DNA from: Paenibacillus sp. H1-7
GTDB taxonomy: Bacteria; Bacillota; Bacilli; Paenibacillales; NBRC-103111
Direction of reading: 5' to 3'
NCBI RefSeq assembly: GCF_022354825.1
Contig: NZ_CP031168.1
Coordinates: forward strand, 7,007,501-7,071,500
Length of the DNA stretch: 64,000 bases
Made by a program: the position numbers and the translations under genes. Shown here piece by piece: positions 43,429-53,160 of the stretch. The notes below the pieces were generated by a model. It worked only from the letters and a program-made list of their open reading frames with translations. It had not been told where the DNA came from and searched no databases. Within the stretch, counting starts at the first letter, position 1; every line of letters begins with the position of its first letter.

Positions 43429-45348
43429 TCAATGCTGCTGCTTCTGCTCGATTTCAACGGTCATCCGGTCGATCAGGTCCGAAATCCTCAACGAGCCAAT
43501 ATCTCCAACGCCGCGTTGGCGGACAGCCGCAGCGCCTGCCTGCTTCTCTTTTTCGCCCAGCACCAGCATGTAAGGCACTTTCTCCAGCTGCGCCTCGCGG
43601 ATTTTGTAGCCGAGCTTCTCGTTGCGGATATCGACCTCTACGCGCAAGCCCGCATCCTCAAGCTGCTTCTTTACTTGCAAGGCATAGTCGATATAATGCT
43701 CCGAAACGGGAAGCAGCTTGGCTTGAACCGGCGCCAGCCATAACGGGAACGCACCGCTGAAATGCTCCGTTAAGATGCCGATAAAGCGGTCAATGGACCC
43801 GTAGATCGCCCGGTGAATAACGACCGGTCTATGCTTTTGATTGTCTTCGCCAATGTAGCTGAGCTCGAATTTCTCAGGCATTTGGAAGTCCAGCTGAATC
43901 GTGCCGCACTGCCAGCTGCGCCCCAGCGCATCCAGAATATGAAAGTCGATTTTCGGTCCGTAAAACGCACCGTCGCCTTCATTGATCCGGTATTGGATGC
44001 CCCGTCCGTCCAATACGTGCTGCAGTGACGATTCCGCCTCACGCCACAGCTCCTCGGAGCCCATCGAATCCTCCGGGCGCGTGGACAGCTCGATCGTATA
44101 GTCGAAGCCGAACACTTGGTACATCTGATCGATCAGATGAATGACACGTCCGATCTCCTCTTCGATCTGATCGGGCCGTACGAAGATATGCGCATCGTCC
44201 TGGCAAAATGTACGCACCCGCATCATGCCGTTTAACGCGCCCGAAAACTCATGGCGATGCACCTGGCCGAATTCGGAAATGCGGATCGGCAGCTCGCGGT
44301 ACGAATGCAGACTGTTTTTGTAAATGATCATATGCCCCGGGCAGTTCATCGGCTTCAGCGCGAAGCTCGTTTCGTCCACTTCCGTAAAATACATATTCTC
44401 GTGGTAATGGTCCCAATGTCCGGACTGCTCCCACATCCGCCGATTCATCATTAGCGGCGTACGAACCTCGTCGTACCCCTGCTTCAGCTGCAGCTCGCGC
44501 GAATACTGCTCGAGCTGGTTGCGGATAGCCATTCCTTTGGGCAGATAGAACGGCATCCCCGGCGCTTCCTCGGAGAACATGAACAGCTCGAGCTCCTTGC
44601 CCAATTTCCGGTGATCGCGCTTCTTCGCTTCCTCCAGCAGATGCAGATGCTCCTCAAGCTGGGCTTTGGCAGGAAACGCCGTACCGTATATGCGCTGCAG
44701 CACTTTGTTGTTGGAATCGCCGCGCCAATAGGCACCCGCTACGTTAAGCAGCTTGAACGCCTTAATCCGACCTGTGGAAGGAAGATGAGGTCCCCGGCAT
44801 AGGTCGCTGAACTCCCCTTGATCGTAGATCGAGATCACCGCTTCGTCCGGTAAATCCCGTATCAGCTCGAGCTTCAGCGAATCCTCCTGCTGCCCGAAGT
44901 GCCGAATCGCCTCCTCGCGGCTCACTTCCCGGCGGACAATCGGCAGGTTCTCCTGCGCGATGCGTTCCATCTCCTTCTCGATTGCGGCCAGATCGTCCGT
45001 AGACAGCGGCTTCTCGATGTCGATATCGTAGTAAAAGCCGTCTGCAATGACCGGGCCGATGCCGAGCTTCACGGCCTGCTGCCCGTAAATCCGCTTGATG
45101 GCCTGCGCCATCAGATGTGCCGTGCTGTGCCGGTATACCTCCAGCCCTTCCGGGCTGTCCTGCACCACAATTTCCAATGCTCCGTCTTCCAAGATCGGAT
45201 AGTTCAGGTCAACCAGCTTACCGTTCCACCGGCCTGCGACGGCTTGTTTATTCAAGCTTGGGCTTATGGACTGCGCCACTTGCCCGACGGTGGTTCCCCT
45301 TTCACACTCCTTAACTGCTCCATTTGGCAAAGTGACTTTCATACCCAT
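43429..45348 (-). CDS. thrS: Threonyl-tRNA synthetase
   Basis: 639 residues. TGS domain (1-62), tRNA-editing SAD-like domain (HSTAHLMAQAIKRIYG and later the HxxxC region), class II catalytic core with motif 2 (RVRTFCQDDAHIF), the zinc site (MNCPGHM with the Cys, plus downstream His residues) and the anticodon-binding domain (APVQAKLLPVSEHYIDYALQV). It charges tRNA-Thr. Its leader is a T-box with an ACC (Thr) specifier, so uncharged tRNA-Thr would raise expression. Confidence 0.98.
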   Translation of the reverse strand: MGMKVTLPNGAVKECERGTTVGQVAQSISPSLNKQAVAGRWNGKLVDLNYPILEDGALEIVVQDSPEGLEVYRHSTAHLMAQAIKRIYGQQAVKLGIGPVIADGFYYDIDIEKPLSTDDLAAIEKEMERIAQENLPIVRREVSREEAIRHFGQQEDSLKLELIRDLPDEAVISIYDQGEFSDLCRGPHLPSTGRIKAFKLLNVAGAYWRGDSNNKVLQRIYGTAFPAKAQLEEHLHLLEEAKKRDHRKLGKELELFMFSEEAPGMPFYLPKGMAIRNQLEQYSRELQLKQGYDEVRTPLMMNRRMWEQSGHWDHYHENMYFTEVDETSFALKPMNCPGHMIIYKNSLHSYRELPIRISEFGQVHRHEFSGALNGMMRVRTFCQDDAHIFVRPDQIEEEIGRVIHLIDQMYQVFGFDYTIELSTRPEDSMGSEELWREAESSLQHVLDGRGIQYRINEGDGAFYGPKIDFHILDALGRSWQCGTIQLDFQMPEKFELSYIGEDNQKHRPVVIHRAIYGSIDRFIGILTEHFSGAFPLWLAPVQAKLLPVSEHYIDYALQVKKQLEDAGLRVEVDIRNEKLGYKIREAQLEKVPYMLVLGEKEKQAGAAAVRQRGVGDIGSLRISDLIDRMTVEIEQKQQH

Positions 45349-45390
45349 GGCTCAAGCCTCCATTCGTGAATTGGTTTTTATTCAGGACAA

Positions 45391-45707
45391 CAAAAAAACG
45401 CATCTCATCCCAAGGGACGAGTGCGTTCAGCTCGTGGTTCCACCCTACTTCGAACTACACCTGCAGGCAAATGCGCAGAAATCTGCGGCAGTCCTAGCAA
45501 AGTGCAAGCTCCTCAAGGCATCCTGTAACGAGGATGAATCGGCGTTGTCTACTTGACGCGCAGCCATTGAAGCTGCACTTGTTCGACATCACGGCTGCAA
45601 AGGGGTAATTCACTTCCGGTCGCTGAAGGAGCTCGCACCTAACCTCCTCTCTCTGACAGCCCTTGAAGAAAATCATGTCTTTGGTCATTGCCTGAATATG
45701 ATATTGG
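45391..45707 (-). promoter_or_regulatory. T-box riboswitch of thrS
   Basis: The diagnostic T-box AGGGTGGAACCACG (45433-45446) precedes a terminator stem AACGCACTCGTCC / GGATGAGATGCGTT with a T run (45392-45427). Upstream are the AG-rich stem I start (GAGAGAGGAGGTTAGGTGCGAGC) and a candidate specifier ACC in GTGAATTACCCC, matching threonine. Uncharged tRNA-Thr should stabilise the antiterminator. Confidence 0.93.
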
Positions 45708-45713
45708 TTCTAA

Positions 45714-45742
45714 ATTATAGCGAGAGTTGCTCAAAAGGTCAA
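45714..45742 (-). promoter_or_regulatory. Promoter of the thrS T-box leader
   Basis: TTGACC, 17 bases, TATAAT on the minus strand: 11 of 12 consensus bases at ideal spacing. Confidence 0.85.
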
Positions 45743-45885
45743 TAGGAGAGTTGTCAGTAAATTCAAAAGAAATTGCCGAGACGAAAAAATTACGGTGAAA
45801 GTGACCGTAGCCATCCGCGAGACCGGTCAAATAGGGAAGCCGCTGCATTTGAACAAACACGAAACGCAATAAACTATCGAGACAG

Positions 45886-45931
45886 CAAAAACCCGAAAGA
45901 TCGGCACTTTGTACAAGTACCTCTTTCGGGT
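45886..45931 (-). terminator. Terminator after the anti-sigma gene
   Basis: Minus strand: ACCCGAAAGA / TCTTTCGGGT with a 21-base loop, followed by five T. Confidence 0.75.
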
Positions 45932-45952
45932 CAAAGCGAATGCAAAGCTTTT

Positions 45953-46717
45953 TTACTTTGCCGTTGTTGACATGGAGCCGATTATGCTTCCGATCGCGGC
46001 AGCATCGAAGCTTTGCTCGCTCATCTGATACAATTCGTAAGTGAACCCGTCCTGCTCCCAGATCACGATGCCATTGGCAAAATAGACCGTTTTCCCGCCA
46101 ATGGTTTCGGTCTTAACTTCGCCTTCGGTGCTGATCCCGTTGTTACCGCCGGTAGAAATCAACAGCGAAATGAAATCTCCCTCTTTCTCGTACTGTACCT
46201 CAACCATCTTGCTGCCTTGAACCACAACGTTTACGAGTTTATAGGATTCGGATAACCACGTTGGAGCCGGAAAGTTCATTCCAGTAGCAGTACGAGCTTC
46301 TTTCAGTGTCAGCTTGGGCGGTGCTTCTCTTTGTACGGATCTCGCTTCCCCCGTTTGCTGCTTGGCATCAGTGCTCTTCGGTTCAATTTCAGGAAGCTCT
46401 TTGTATTGAGTGATTTCCATATTTCCGACTTGAAAGCGCGCCATGATGGATGCAAGCATCTCCTGCGCAGACGATGTGGTGGCGAAAGCGCCCCCTAGAC
46501 AAACGACAGCCATTGCACTTACAGCGATTGATTTCCACTTGGTCTTTTTCATACTGATCCCGTCCTTTGTTGTTTGATGAGGTTGGATGGTTCCCGTTTC
46601 CATTTTAAATTTCAAGCGATTGAATGTGCGATCTTGGGAGCCGGCGTCATCAATCTCGGTCCGTGCAAGCCACTCGGTCAATTCTCGGAACTGTTTTATA
46701 TCACGCTTACGACTCAT
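45953..46717 (-). CDS. Probable anti-sigma factor, DUF4367 type
   Basis: 254 residues; ATG behind GGAGGAGG. A cytoplasmic head (1-55, MSRKRDIKQFRELTEWLART) is followed by one membrane segment (SIAVSAMAVVCLGGAFATTSS) and an extracytoplasmic DUF4367 domain (LKEARTATGMNFPAPTWLSE, then VYFANGIVIWEQDGFTYELYQM). The gene overlaps the end of the sigma-factor gene by 11 bases, so the two are translated together. Expected to hold the sigma factor at the membrane until an envelope signal releases it. Confidence 0.8.
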   Translation of the reverse strand: MSRKRDIKQFRELTEWLARTEIDDAGSQDRTFNRLKFKMETGTIQPHQTTKDGISMKKTKWKSIAVSAMAVVCLGGAFATTSSAQEMLASIMARFQVGNMEITQYKELPEIEPKSTDAKQQTGEARSVQREAPPKLTLKEARTATGMNFPAPTWLSESYKLVNVVVQGSKMVEVQYEKEGDFISLLISTGGNNGISTEGEVKTETIGGKTVYFANGIVIWEQDGFTYELYQMSEQSFDAAAIGSIIGSMSTTAK

Positions 46718-47291
46718 AGTCGACCTCCTCCAAATCTAACTCCTTATGCAGCTTTTTTAAGCTTCTGTAGAGAACGACGCCAATATTGGAGCCACTGACG
46801 CCCATCAGCTCTGCGATCTCCGAGTTTTTCAAGCCCGCCGCATATTTCATGGCAATGATATGGCGCTCCTTGTCGTTTAGCTTCGCAAGTGCCTTAAATA
46901 AAGCCCGGTGGTTATCGTCGCGAATGACTATATCTTCCGGACTTGGCTTGGGGAATACCCGGTTCAATATGGAATTCAGCGAAAAATCGGCTCTGCGTTT
47001 CTGCATGCGAAAGTAATCCGCCACGCTGTTTCTTGCTATAGCAAACAACCATACCTCGAAGTTCGATTTTTCCGGTGAAAAGCTATCGTATTTGGATATT
47101 ACGGCTTCGAACACTTGACTGCACAGATCCTCCGCCGCATAGTGATTGTTGATCCGGTAACAAATGTACTTATACACCCGCTTGTAGTAAGTATCGAACA
47201 TTTGAGCGAACCTCTCTGTCGTTAAAACCCCGTTATGGACTTCGCTTTGCTCGTTTTGAAAGATTCCACTGTTCGTATGGGCAGCCTCCAC
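46707..47291 (-). CDS. ECF sigma factor
   Basis: 194 residues starting at GTG behind AAGGAGGGG. Region 2 is MFDTYYKRVYKYICYRINNHYAAEDLCSQVFE, then EVWLFAIARNSVADYFR. Region 4 is LNDKERHIIAMKYAAGLKNSEIAELMGVSGSNIGVVLYRSLKKL. Normal ECF length, in contrast with the 547-residue one at 16327. Paired with the downstream DUF4367 protein. Its regulon is not visible here. Confidence 0.9.
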   Translation of the reverse strand: MEAAHTNSGIFQNEQSEVHNGVLTTERFAQMFDTYYKRVYKYICYRINNHYAAEDLCSQVFEAVISKYDSFSPEKSNFEVWLFAIARNSVADYFRMQKRRADFSLNSILNRVFPKPSPEDIVIRDDNHRALFKALAKLNDKERHIIAMKYAAGLKNSEIAELMGVSGSNIGVVLYRSLKKLHKELDLEEVDYES

Positions 47292-47494
47292 CTCGCTTCC
47301 CCTCCTTCCCGTTTAGTAAAACAAACAATTGTAAACAAATTGCGCAATTGGTTATGTGAGTCTCACGATAGTAAATACGTCAACGCGGCAAAAGTATTAA
47401 CAATGAGCAAAATATCCCCACAAAGTGGAGTCTTGACTTCGAAGTCAATCGGATGCTTTGCGGGGAGCCCCGATCTTATGAATTCTATGTATGC

Positions 47495-47531
47495 AAAAAA
47501 ACGCATCCCTCCAATAAATGGAAGAATGCGT
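47495..47531 (-). terminator. Terminator after the LacI gene
   Basis: Minus strand: ACGCATTCTTCCA / TGGAGGGATGCGT (G-U pairs) with a short loop, then six or seven T, about 80 bases after the LacI stop. Between here and the sigma gene (47292-47494) I see nothing else. Confidence 0.75.
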
Positions 47532-47612
47532 CCTGAATGAACTCCTTACCTGAACTTATCCCATACCATGCAAAAATGGAGCGGCAGCCATCCGGCTGCG
47601 CCCCTCTAAAAT

Positions 47613-48617
47613 TTAAAGCAGCGGGGCCGTCGATCCCCGCACTACCAGCTCCGGCATCAGCACGATCCGCTGCCTTGCCGTCTTCTCGCCCTTGATTTCC
47701 TGGACGAGCAGATCCATCGCCTGACGGCCAATCTCCTGGATCGGCTGCCCGATCGTCGTCAGCGGAGGATCAATGATCGTCGCCAGGATCGTGTTGTCGA
47801 AGCCGACGACGGACAGCTGCTGCGGCAGCTGCATGCCCCGCTCCCGCGCCGCTTGAATGGCTCCGATGGCGAGCAAATCGTTGCATGCGAAGATTGCGGT
47901 TGGAGGCTCCTCCATGTCCAGGAGCCGGCCAGCCGCCGCTTTGCCCTCGTCTACGGTAAAGCCTCCGACCGTTACCATTGCATCGTCCGGCTGTATCCCT
48001 GCCGAACGAATCGCCTGATGGCAGCCGCGTATCCGTTCGCGGTTGCTCGATGTTCCGGTGTCCTCCGCCAGAACGGCGATACGCCGGTGCCCGAGCCCGA
48101 TCAAATGGCTTCCCGCTTGATGGCCGCCCAAATAGTCGTCCACCATGACCGTATCGACGGCCAGCGCCGGCATTTCCCCGGCAATAATCGCGATAGGAAT
48201 ATGCTGCTGAAGCAGCTTTTTCATGAACAGGTCTTTCTCCGTCCGGGTAGCCACGATCACGCCGTCTACCCTCTTTTGCGTCAGCAGCGTGAAATATTTG
48301 ATCTCCCGCTCCGGATCGTTATCCGTGCTGCAAATGATGACGTTAAATCCGTATTCATGCCCCCGGTCCTCTACTGCACGGGCAACTTCGGCGAAGAAGG
48401 GATTCGCCAAATCCGGCAGCGTCAGCCCGACGGTGAACGTTCTTTTGCCCGTTAACGCAGAGGCAACCATGCTCGGCTGGTATTTGAGCTGCTGCATAAC
48501 GTCCGTCACATGCTTTCTCGTTTTGTCGCTGATGCGGCCCGTTCCGTTAATCACCTTGGATACGGTGGCTATGGATACTCCGGCAGCCTGGGCCACATCG
48601 TAGATGGTCGGCTTCAT
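47613..48617 (-). CDS. LacI-family transcriptional regulator
   Basis: 334 residues; ATG behind AAAGGAGC. Headpiece TIYDVAQAAGVSIATVSKVINGTGRISDKTRKHV with hinge helix QPSMVASAL; periplasmic-binding-protein-like sugar domain. It lies last in the run of minus-strand genes that begins with the two-component system at 55922, next to the phosphatase-fold enzyme. AAGCGCTT palindromes of LacI type occur before iolG, iolD and the kinase gene, so this protein is the local candidate to bind them; the ligand is unknown. Confidence 0.9.
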   Translation of the reverse strand: MKPTIYDVAQAAGVSIATVSKVINGTGRISDKTRKHVTDVMQQLKYQPSMVASALTGKRTFTVGLTLPDLANPFFAEVARAVEDRGHEYGFNVIICSTDNDPEREIKYFTLLTQKRVDGVIVATRTEKDLFMKKLLQQHIPIAIIAGEMPALAVDTVMVDDYLGGHQAGSHLIGLGHRRIAVLAEDTGTSSNRERIRGCHQAIRSAGIQPDDAMVTVGGFTVDEGKAAAGRLLDMEEPPTAIFACNDLLAIGAIQAARERGMQLPQQLSVVGFDNTILATIIDPPLTTIGQPIQEIGRQAMDLLVQEIKGEKTARQRIVLMPELVVRGSTAPLL

Positions 48618-48807
48618 TCCTTGCTCCTTTCAAATGCTTACGCGTCATTTTATTGTCTATCATACGATATGCATTGACGCTGTGTAAACTTGATTGGAGC
48701 CTAACTTGGCGGAGCTGTGCAACTTATTGACCGGCAGATTGCCTAAGACGACCGACCATCTTGGCTAATGTAATATCCTGCCGTCCGGCGGTTAGTGCCC
48801 GCGATGC

Positions 48808-49608
48808 CTATCCATTGATCCGCACCGACGCGACGACAGGGTAATGATCCGAAGGAAAGCCTCCGTCGATCTGCCTTCGGTCCACTTCCACTGCCAGCAG
48901 TTCCACGTTCGGCGATACGAAAATATAATCGATTGGCTTGCCGTCCGAACCTCCTTGGAAGCTGTGGGCCGTCCTTCCTACCGGCCCCTCCAGCATGGCA
49001 TACGCGTCCGTCAGCCAGCCGTCCGGTCCCTCTCCTGCTCCCGCTGTCCCGCGCAAATATCGGATCGGCAAATCTTCGGGAGCACTGTTCATGTCTCCCA
49101 TGATGATAACCGGCGATGCGTGCTTCGTCCTATGCTGCTGCACACGCTCCCAGATAACCTGGACTCCCCGGTCCCTCGCTTCCTGGCTGTGATGATCCAA
49201 ATGGGTATTGAACACAGTGAACGTGCTTCCGTCGGCCTTATCGGCAAAGGTCACCCAAGTGCACATTCTCGGGAACATGCTGTCCCAGCTTTTCGTAGCC
49301 GCTTCGTCCGGCGTTTCCGACAGCCAGAAGTTTCCCTGCTCCACTACCTCCAGCCTATCCTGCTTATAAAAAATAGCGCAGTGCTCGTTCTCCTGCCCTC
49401 CGAATCTCCCCATGCCGATCCATTCGTAGTCCTGCAGCTTTCCGTGCAGCTCGGTGAGCATGGCGTAATAGCCTTCCTGCGTCCCGATCAGGACCGGATC
49501 GTGCTCTCTAATGATCATCGCCGCCTTATCGACACGGTGCGGCCATGCGTTATCTCCATCGTTCGGCGTATGATAGCGCAGATTGAACGTCATCATATTG
49601 TATTCCAT
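48808..49608 (-). CDS. Endonuclease/exonuclease/phosphatase-fold enzyme
   Basis: 266 residues, no signal peptide. The catalytic set is complete: MTFNLRY, TQEG (metal Glu), FNTHLDHHSQEARDRG, IMGDMNSAPED and FPSDHYPVVASV (general base Asp-His). This fold covers DNases, sphingomyelinases and inositol-phosphate phosphatases. It sits 90 bases behind an LplC-type permease, so a phosphodiesterase or phosphatase acting on an imported sugar ester fits the context better than DNA repair (inference). Confidence 0.85.
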   Translation of the reverse strand: MEYNMMTFNLRYHTPNDGDNAWPHRVDKAAMIIREHDPVLIGTQEGYYAMLTELHGKLQDYEWIGMGRFGGQENEHCAIFYKQDRLEVVEQGNFWLSETPDEAATKSWDSMFPRMCTWVTFADKADGSTFTVFNTHLDHHSQEARDRGVQVIWERVQQHRTKHASPVIIMGDMNSAPEDLPIRYLRGTAGAGEGPDGWLTDAYAMLEGPVGRTAHSFQGGSDGKPIDYIFVSPNVELLAVEVDRRQIDGGFPSDHYPVVASVRING

Positions 49609-49698
49609 CCAGATTCCTCCTCCTCGCAGATCCGATTCAAGGTTTTATCGGAAAAGTTTTCTATATCTCCTGCCTGTTGTTCCGAACAAGACATCCCG

Positions 49699-50592
49699 CT
49701 ATTCTTTTACCGAACCGAGCATGATGCCATGAATGAAATATTTCTGCAAAAACGGATACACAATGAGAATCGGTACCATCGAAACGACGATTTTGGCTGC
49801 GTTCAACGTCTTATCAGACACCTTCATCAGCAGCTCGGCCTGCGTCGAATCGAGCTCCACAATATTCAGGTTGACGACCAGCTGCTGGATGTACGTCTGT
49901 AGCGGATAATTCTCGGCGCTGCGCATAAAGATCATCCCGTCAAAGAACGCGTTCCAATGACCGACGATACTGAACAGCGTAACGGTAGCGAGCGACGGAA
50001 GCGAGAGCGGGACGAATACTTTGAGCATCATATACCACGGCCCTGCACCATCCATATAGCCCGCTTCGCTCAACTCCTTCGGCATGTTGCGGAAGAAGTT
50101 CATCAGCAAGATGACATTGAACACCGGGACCGCTCCGGGCAGCACCAGCGCCCAGATCGTATTGAAAAGCCCCAGCGATTTCACGGTCAGATAAAGCGGG
50201 ATAATGCCGCCGCTGAACAGCATGGTGAACAGCATGAACCACATATAGACATTGCGCATCGGAAATTCCTTCGGGCTGCGGGATAACGGGTATGCCATCA
50301 GCACCGTCAGCACGAAGTTGATCGCTCCTCCGAGCAGCACTCTTTTGACCGAAACGAAAAACGAGTTCAGAAAATGCGGCTCCTCCATAATTCTGCGGTA
50401 CGATTCCACGTTGAAGCCGACAGGCCAGAACTTGACGAAGCCCCCGGACGCCGCTGCATTGTCGCTGAACGATACGGAGAACGTATGCAGCACGGGAGCA
50501 AGCGAAATGATGGAGATCAGCACCATCACCAGCAAAAGCGATGCCTCGGCCACACGGGCCGAGACGGTTTTATTCCGTACCAATCGAATCAC
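49699..50592 (-). CDS. Sugar ABC transporter permease, LplC type
   Basis: 297 residues, six membrane segments, EAA loop EAGYMDGAGPWYMMLKVFVP and tail HGIMLGSVKE. Starts nine bases after the LplB-type gene, so translation is coupled. Paralogue of 10685-11560. Works with the next two genes upstream on this strand. Confidence 0.9.
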   Translation of the reverse strand: MIRLVRNKTVSARVAEASLLLVMVLISIISLAPVLHTFSVSFSDNAAASGGFVKFWPVGFNVESYRRIMEEPHFLNSFFVSVKRVLLGGAINFVLTVLMAYPLSRSPKEFPMRNVYMWFMLFTMLFSGGIIPLYLTVKSLGLFNTIWALVLPGAVPVFNVILLMNFFRNMPKELSEAGYMDGAGPWYMMLKVFVPLSLPSLATVTLFSIVGHWNAFFDGMIFMRSAENYPLQTYIQQLVVNLNIVELDSTQAELLMKVSDKTLNAAKIVVSMVPILIVYPFLQKYFIHGIMLGSVKE

Positions 50593-50601
50593 CTGCCTTG
50601 G

Positions 50602-51492
50602 TTAGAAAATGCGGTAATTGGCGTACCGGTAAGCGATGCGGTAGGAGATGATGATCAGAACGAAGCCGATGACCGACTTCATCAGGCTGACGGCCGTTGC
50701 GAAGCCGTACTGCGCCTGGACGAGCCCGACCCGGTACACGTACGTATCGATAATATCCCCGGATTCGTAAACGAGCGGGTTATACAAATTGAAGATTTGG
50801 TCGAAGCCCGCGTTCAAGATGTTGCCGATGCTGAGCGTAGCCAGCAGGACAACGGTCGGGACCAGGCTCGGCAGGGTGATGTAGTACAGCTGCTGCAGCC
50901 GGTTCGCCCCGTCCATTTCGGCCGCCTCGTACAAGGACGGATTAATGCCCGCCAAGGCGGCCAAGTAGATGATGGCGGCAAAGCCGAATTCCTTCCAAAT
51001 ATCGCTGCCGACGATAATAGCCGGGAACCACTTGTTGCTGGCCAGAAACAGGATCGGCTCATAGCCCATCGCTTTCAGCGCCTGATTGAAGATGCCGTCC
51101 AGCGACATCATGTCGATGACCACGCCGGCCAGAATAACCCACGATAAGAAGTGCGGCAAATAGACAATCGTCTGCACCCACCGCTTAAACACGAGAAACC
51201 GGACTTCATTGAGCAAAATAGCGAATATAAGCGGTATGACCAGATGGGCAATAATTTTGCATAAGGCAATGAACACGGTATTGTAGAATATCAGCCCGCT
51301 GTCCTTGATTTCGAACATATACGTGAAGTTTTCCAGCCCGATCCATGGAGAGTTCCATATGCCCAAGCCGATCTTGAAATTTTGAAAAGCGATGATGACG
51401 CCGAACATCGGGACGATATGGAAGATGATCAAGAACACGATGCCCGGCAGCAGCATCAGATGATAATGCTTGTAGTACGATTTTATATTCAT
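50602..51492 (-). CDS. Sugar ABC transporter permease, LplB type
   Basis: 296 residues, six membrane segments, opening YKHYHLMLLPGIVFLIIFHIVPMFGVIIAFQNF and EAA loop EAAEMDGANRLQQLYYITLP. It starts 15 bases after the binding-protein gene. No ATPase is encoded in the locus, so a shared MsmX-like ATPase is expected. Confidence 0.9.
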   Translation of the reverse strand: MNIKSYYKHYHLMLLPGIVFLIIFHIVPMFGVIIAFQNFKIGLGIWNSPWIGLENFTYMFEIKDSGLIFYNTVFIALCKIIAHLVIPLIFAILLNEVRFLVFKRWVQTIVYLPHFLSWVILAGVVIDMMSLDGIFNQALKAMGYEPILFLASNKWFPAIIVGSDIWKEFGFAAIIYLAALAGINPSLYEAAEMDGANRLQQLYYITLPSLVPTVVLLATLSIGNILNAGFDQIFNLYNPLVYESGDIIDTYVYRVGLVQAQYGFATAVSLMKSVIGFVLIIISYRIAYRYANYRIF

Positions 51493-51507
51493 GCTGGGAC
51501 ACCTCGG

Positions 51508-53160
51508 CTACTTTTTCACCTTCGCGATTTCGTCGGCAACCTCTTTCGTAATTTCGTCTCCGCCCTGCGCCTTCCAGTCGGTAACGAACGTATCGAAAGC
51601 ATCTAGAGGCTGCTCTCCCATTACAATTTTGAAAAAGGTTTCCTTCTCCAGCTTTTGCAGGTTCGCCCATTTGCGCTCCATCGTCTTGGTAACGGCGGTG
51701 TACTCGCTGTAAATTTTATTCATGTTCGATTTCAGCAAATCGGCAGGGGCCGTATACCCGTAATAGCCGGACCAGTCCTTCAGATCGGCCTTCGGATTCG
51801 CCTTATCGCGCATCGCCTTGTCATACAATTCCTTCATTTCCGGACTTAGCTCTTCCGGCTTCGTCTGCCCGTTCAACGCTTTCTTCAACGTATCGGACTT
51901 GCGTTCCACCGCATCCGCATAATCGTAGGTAGCATTGCCGATCGGCCAGTACTCTGCACTAACCGTGAAGTCCAGCTTCAGGGCATCCGGATCGGCCTTC
52001 CTTTGGGCGGCTATGAACGTATTCGCGTACACCATGGCGGCTTCCGGGTGCTTCATTCCTTTTTTCACCACAATGTACAGGTTGCTTACCGGGAGCATGA
52101 GGGTGTTGACCGTTCCTTTGGCATCCGGAATCAGGTACGGCACGAAATCGACCTTAGGGTCGTTCTTGATCGCGTCGGCAATCAGACCTCCAGACCACCA
52201 CGGACCGAAGAAAATTCCGGCCTTGCCGCCGATGACGACCTGATTCGGATCTTTGCGCAGCGCAAACTCCTTATCGATCAGGCCGGAGGCATACATCTCT
52301 CTCAGCTTGCCGAGTGCCTGCTTCGTTTCCGGCAGCGTAGAGGCATAGACCACTTTGCCGGAGCTGTCCTTGATCCAGTTGGACGGGTACGCGTTGAACG
52401 CCTGGAAGAAGCCTTTGAAATCGATCCGCTGCGCCTTGAACGGTACGGACAGCGAGCCTTCGGAACCCGCGAGTCCGATCGTATCCGCTTTGCCGTTGCC
52501 GTCCGGATCCCGTTCCACGAAAGCTTTGGCTATCGAGATCACGTCGTCGACCGTTTTGGGAGGCTGTAATCCGAGCTTATCCATCCAATCCTTGCGGATC
52601 CAAGCCATGCTGGCTGCGTCCGCCTGCACGCTAATATTCGGGATGCCCATCAGCTTCCCTTTGTAAGTCGCTTTCTCCAGCGCCTTGTTGCCGGTCGAAG
52701 CGTACAGCTCCTTCGTCAGCGGAGAAGCATACTGCTCATATACCTTGCTCAAATCCTCGATCTGATTTGCTTCAGCCAGCGAAAGAAACATCTGCTCATT
52801 AACAATCATCATATCCGGAAGATCGTTGCTCGCTACGGCCAGCTTCATTTTCTGATCGTAATCGGGACCGGAGGCGTACCATAAAATTTTGAAATTAATA
52901 TTCGTCTTATCGGCGATATACTTCATATACTGGTTGCTTTCCACCGTATCGCCCGCCGGCAGCTTCGCACCTGCGCTGACACTCTTGAACGTAGTAACCT
53001 CGATCGGACTCGAGATCCGGAACGGATCCGCCTTCACTCCCGTTGCCACCGTGCCCTGCCCGTCTCCCTGCTTGCCCGACGCCCCTTCGTTATTGCCCGA
53101 ACATGCCGACAACAATACCGTAAACGCCGCCAACATCAGCCATGCTTGTTTCTGTTTCAT
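51508..53160 (-). CDS. Extracellular sugar-binding lipoprotein, LplA type
   Basis: 550 residues. Lipobox LLSAC (Cys20), then a Gly/Asn-rich linker and a long family 1 solute-binding domain with the LplA features MAWIRKDWMDKLGLQPPKTVDDVISIAKAF and DPDGNGKADTIG. It ends with KVKK. It delivers an oligosaccharide to the two permeases downstream. The preceding two-component system (185 bases upstream) probably controls it. Confidence 0.88.
   Translation of the reverse strand: MKQKQAWLMLAAFTVLLSACSGNNEGASGKQGDGQGTVATGVKADPFRISSPIEVTTFKSVSAGAKLPAGDTVESNQYMKYIADKTNINFKILWYASGPDYDQKMKLAVASNDLPDMMIVNEQMFLSLAEANQIEDLSKVYEQYASPLTKELYASTGNKALEKATYKGKLMGIPNISVQADAASMAWIRKDWMDKLGLQPPKTVDDVISIAKAFVERDPDGNGKADTIGLAGSEGSLSVPFKAQRIDFKGFFQAFNAYPSNWIKDSSGKVVYASTLPETKQALGKLREMYASGLIDKEFALRKDPNQVVIGGKAGIFFGPWWSGGLIADAIKNDPKVDFVPYLIPDAKGTVNTLMLPVSNLYIVVKKGMKHPEAAMVYANTFIAAQRKADPDALKLDFTVSAEYWPIGNATYDYADAVERKSDTLKKALNGQTKPEELSPEMKELYDKAMRDKANPKADLKDWSGYYGYTAPADLLKSNMNKIYSEYTAVTKTMERKWANLQKLEKETFFKIVMGEQPLDAFDTFVTDWKAQGGDEITKEVADEIAKVKK

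Noticed and set aside
45773-45970. 65-codon plus-strand frame between thrS and the anti-sigma gene
   Set aside because: It spans the anti-sigma terminator, has no ribosome-binding site and is very basic without motif.
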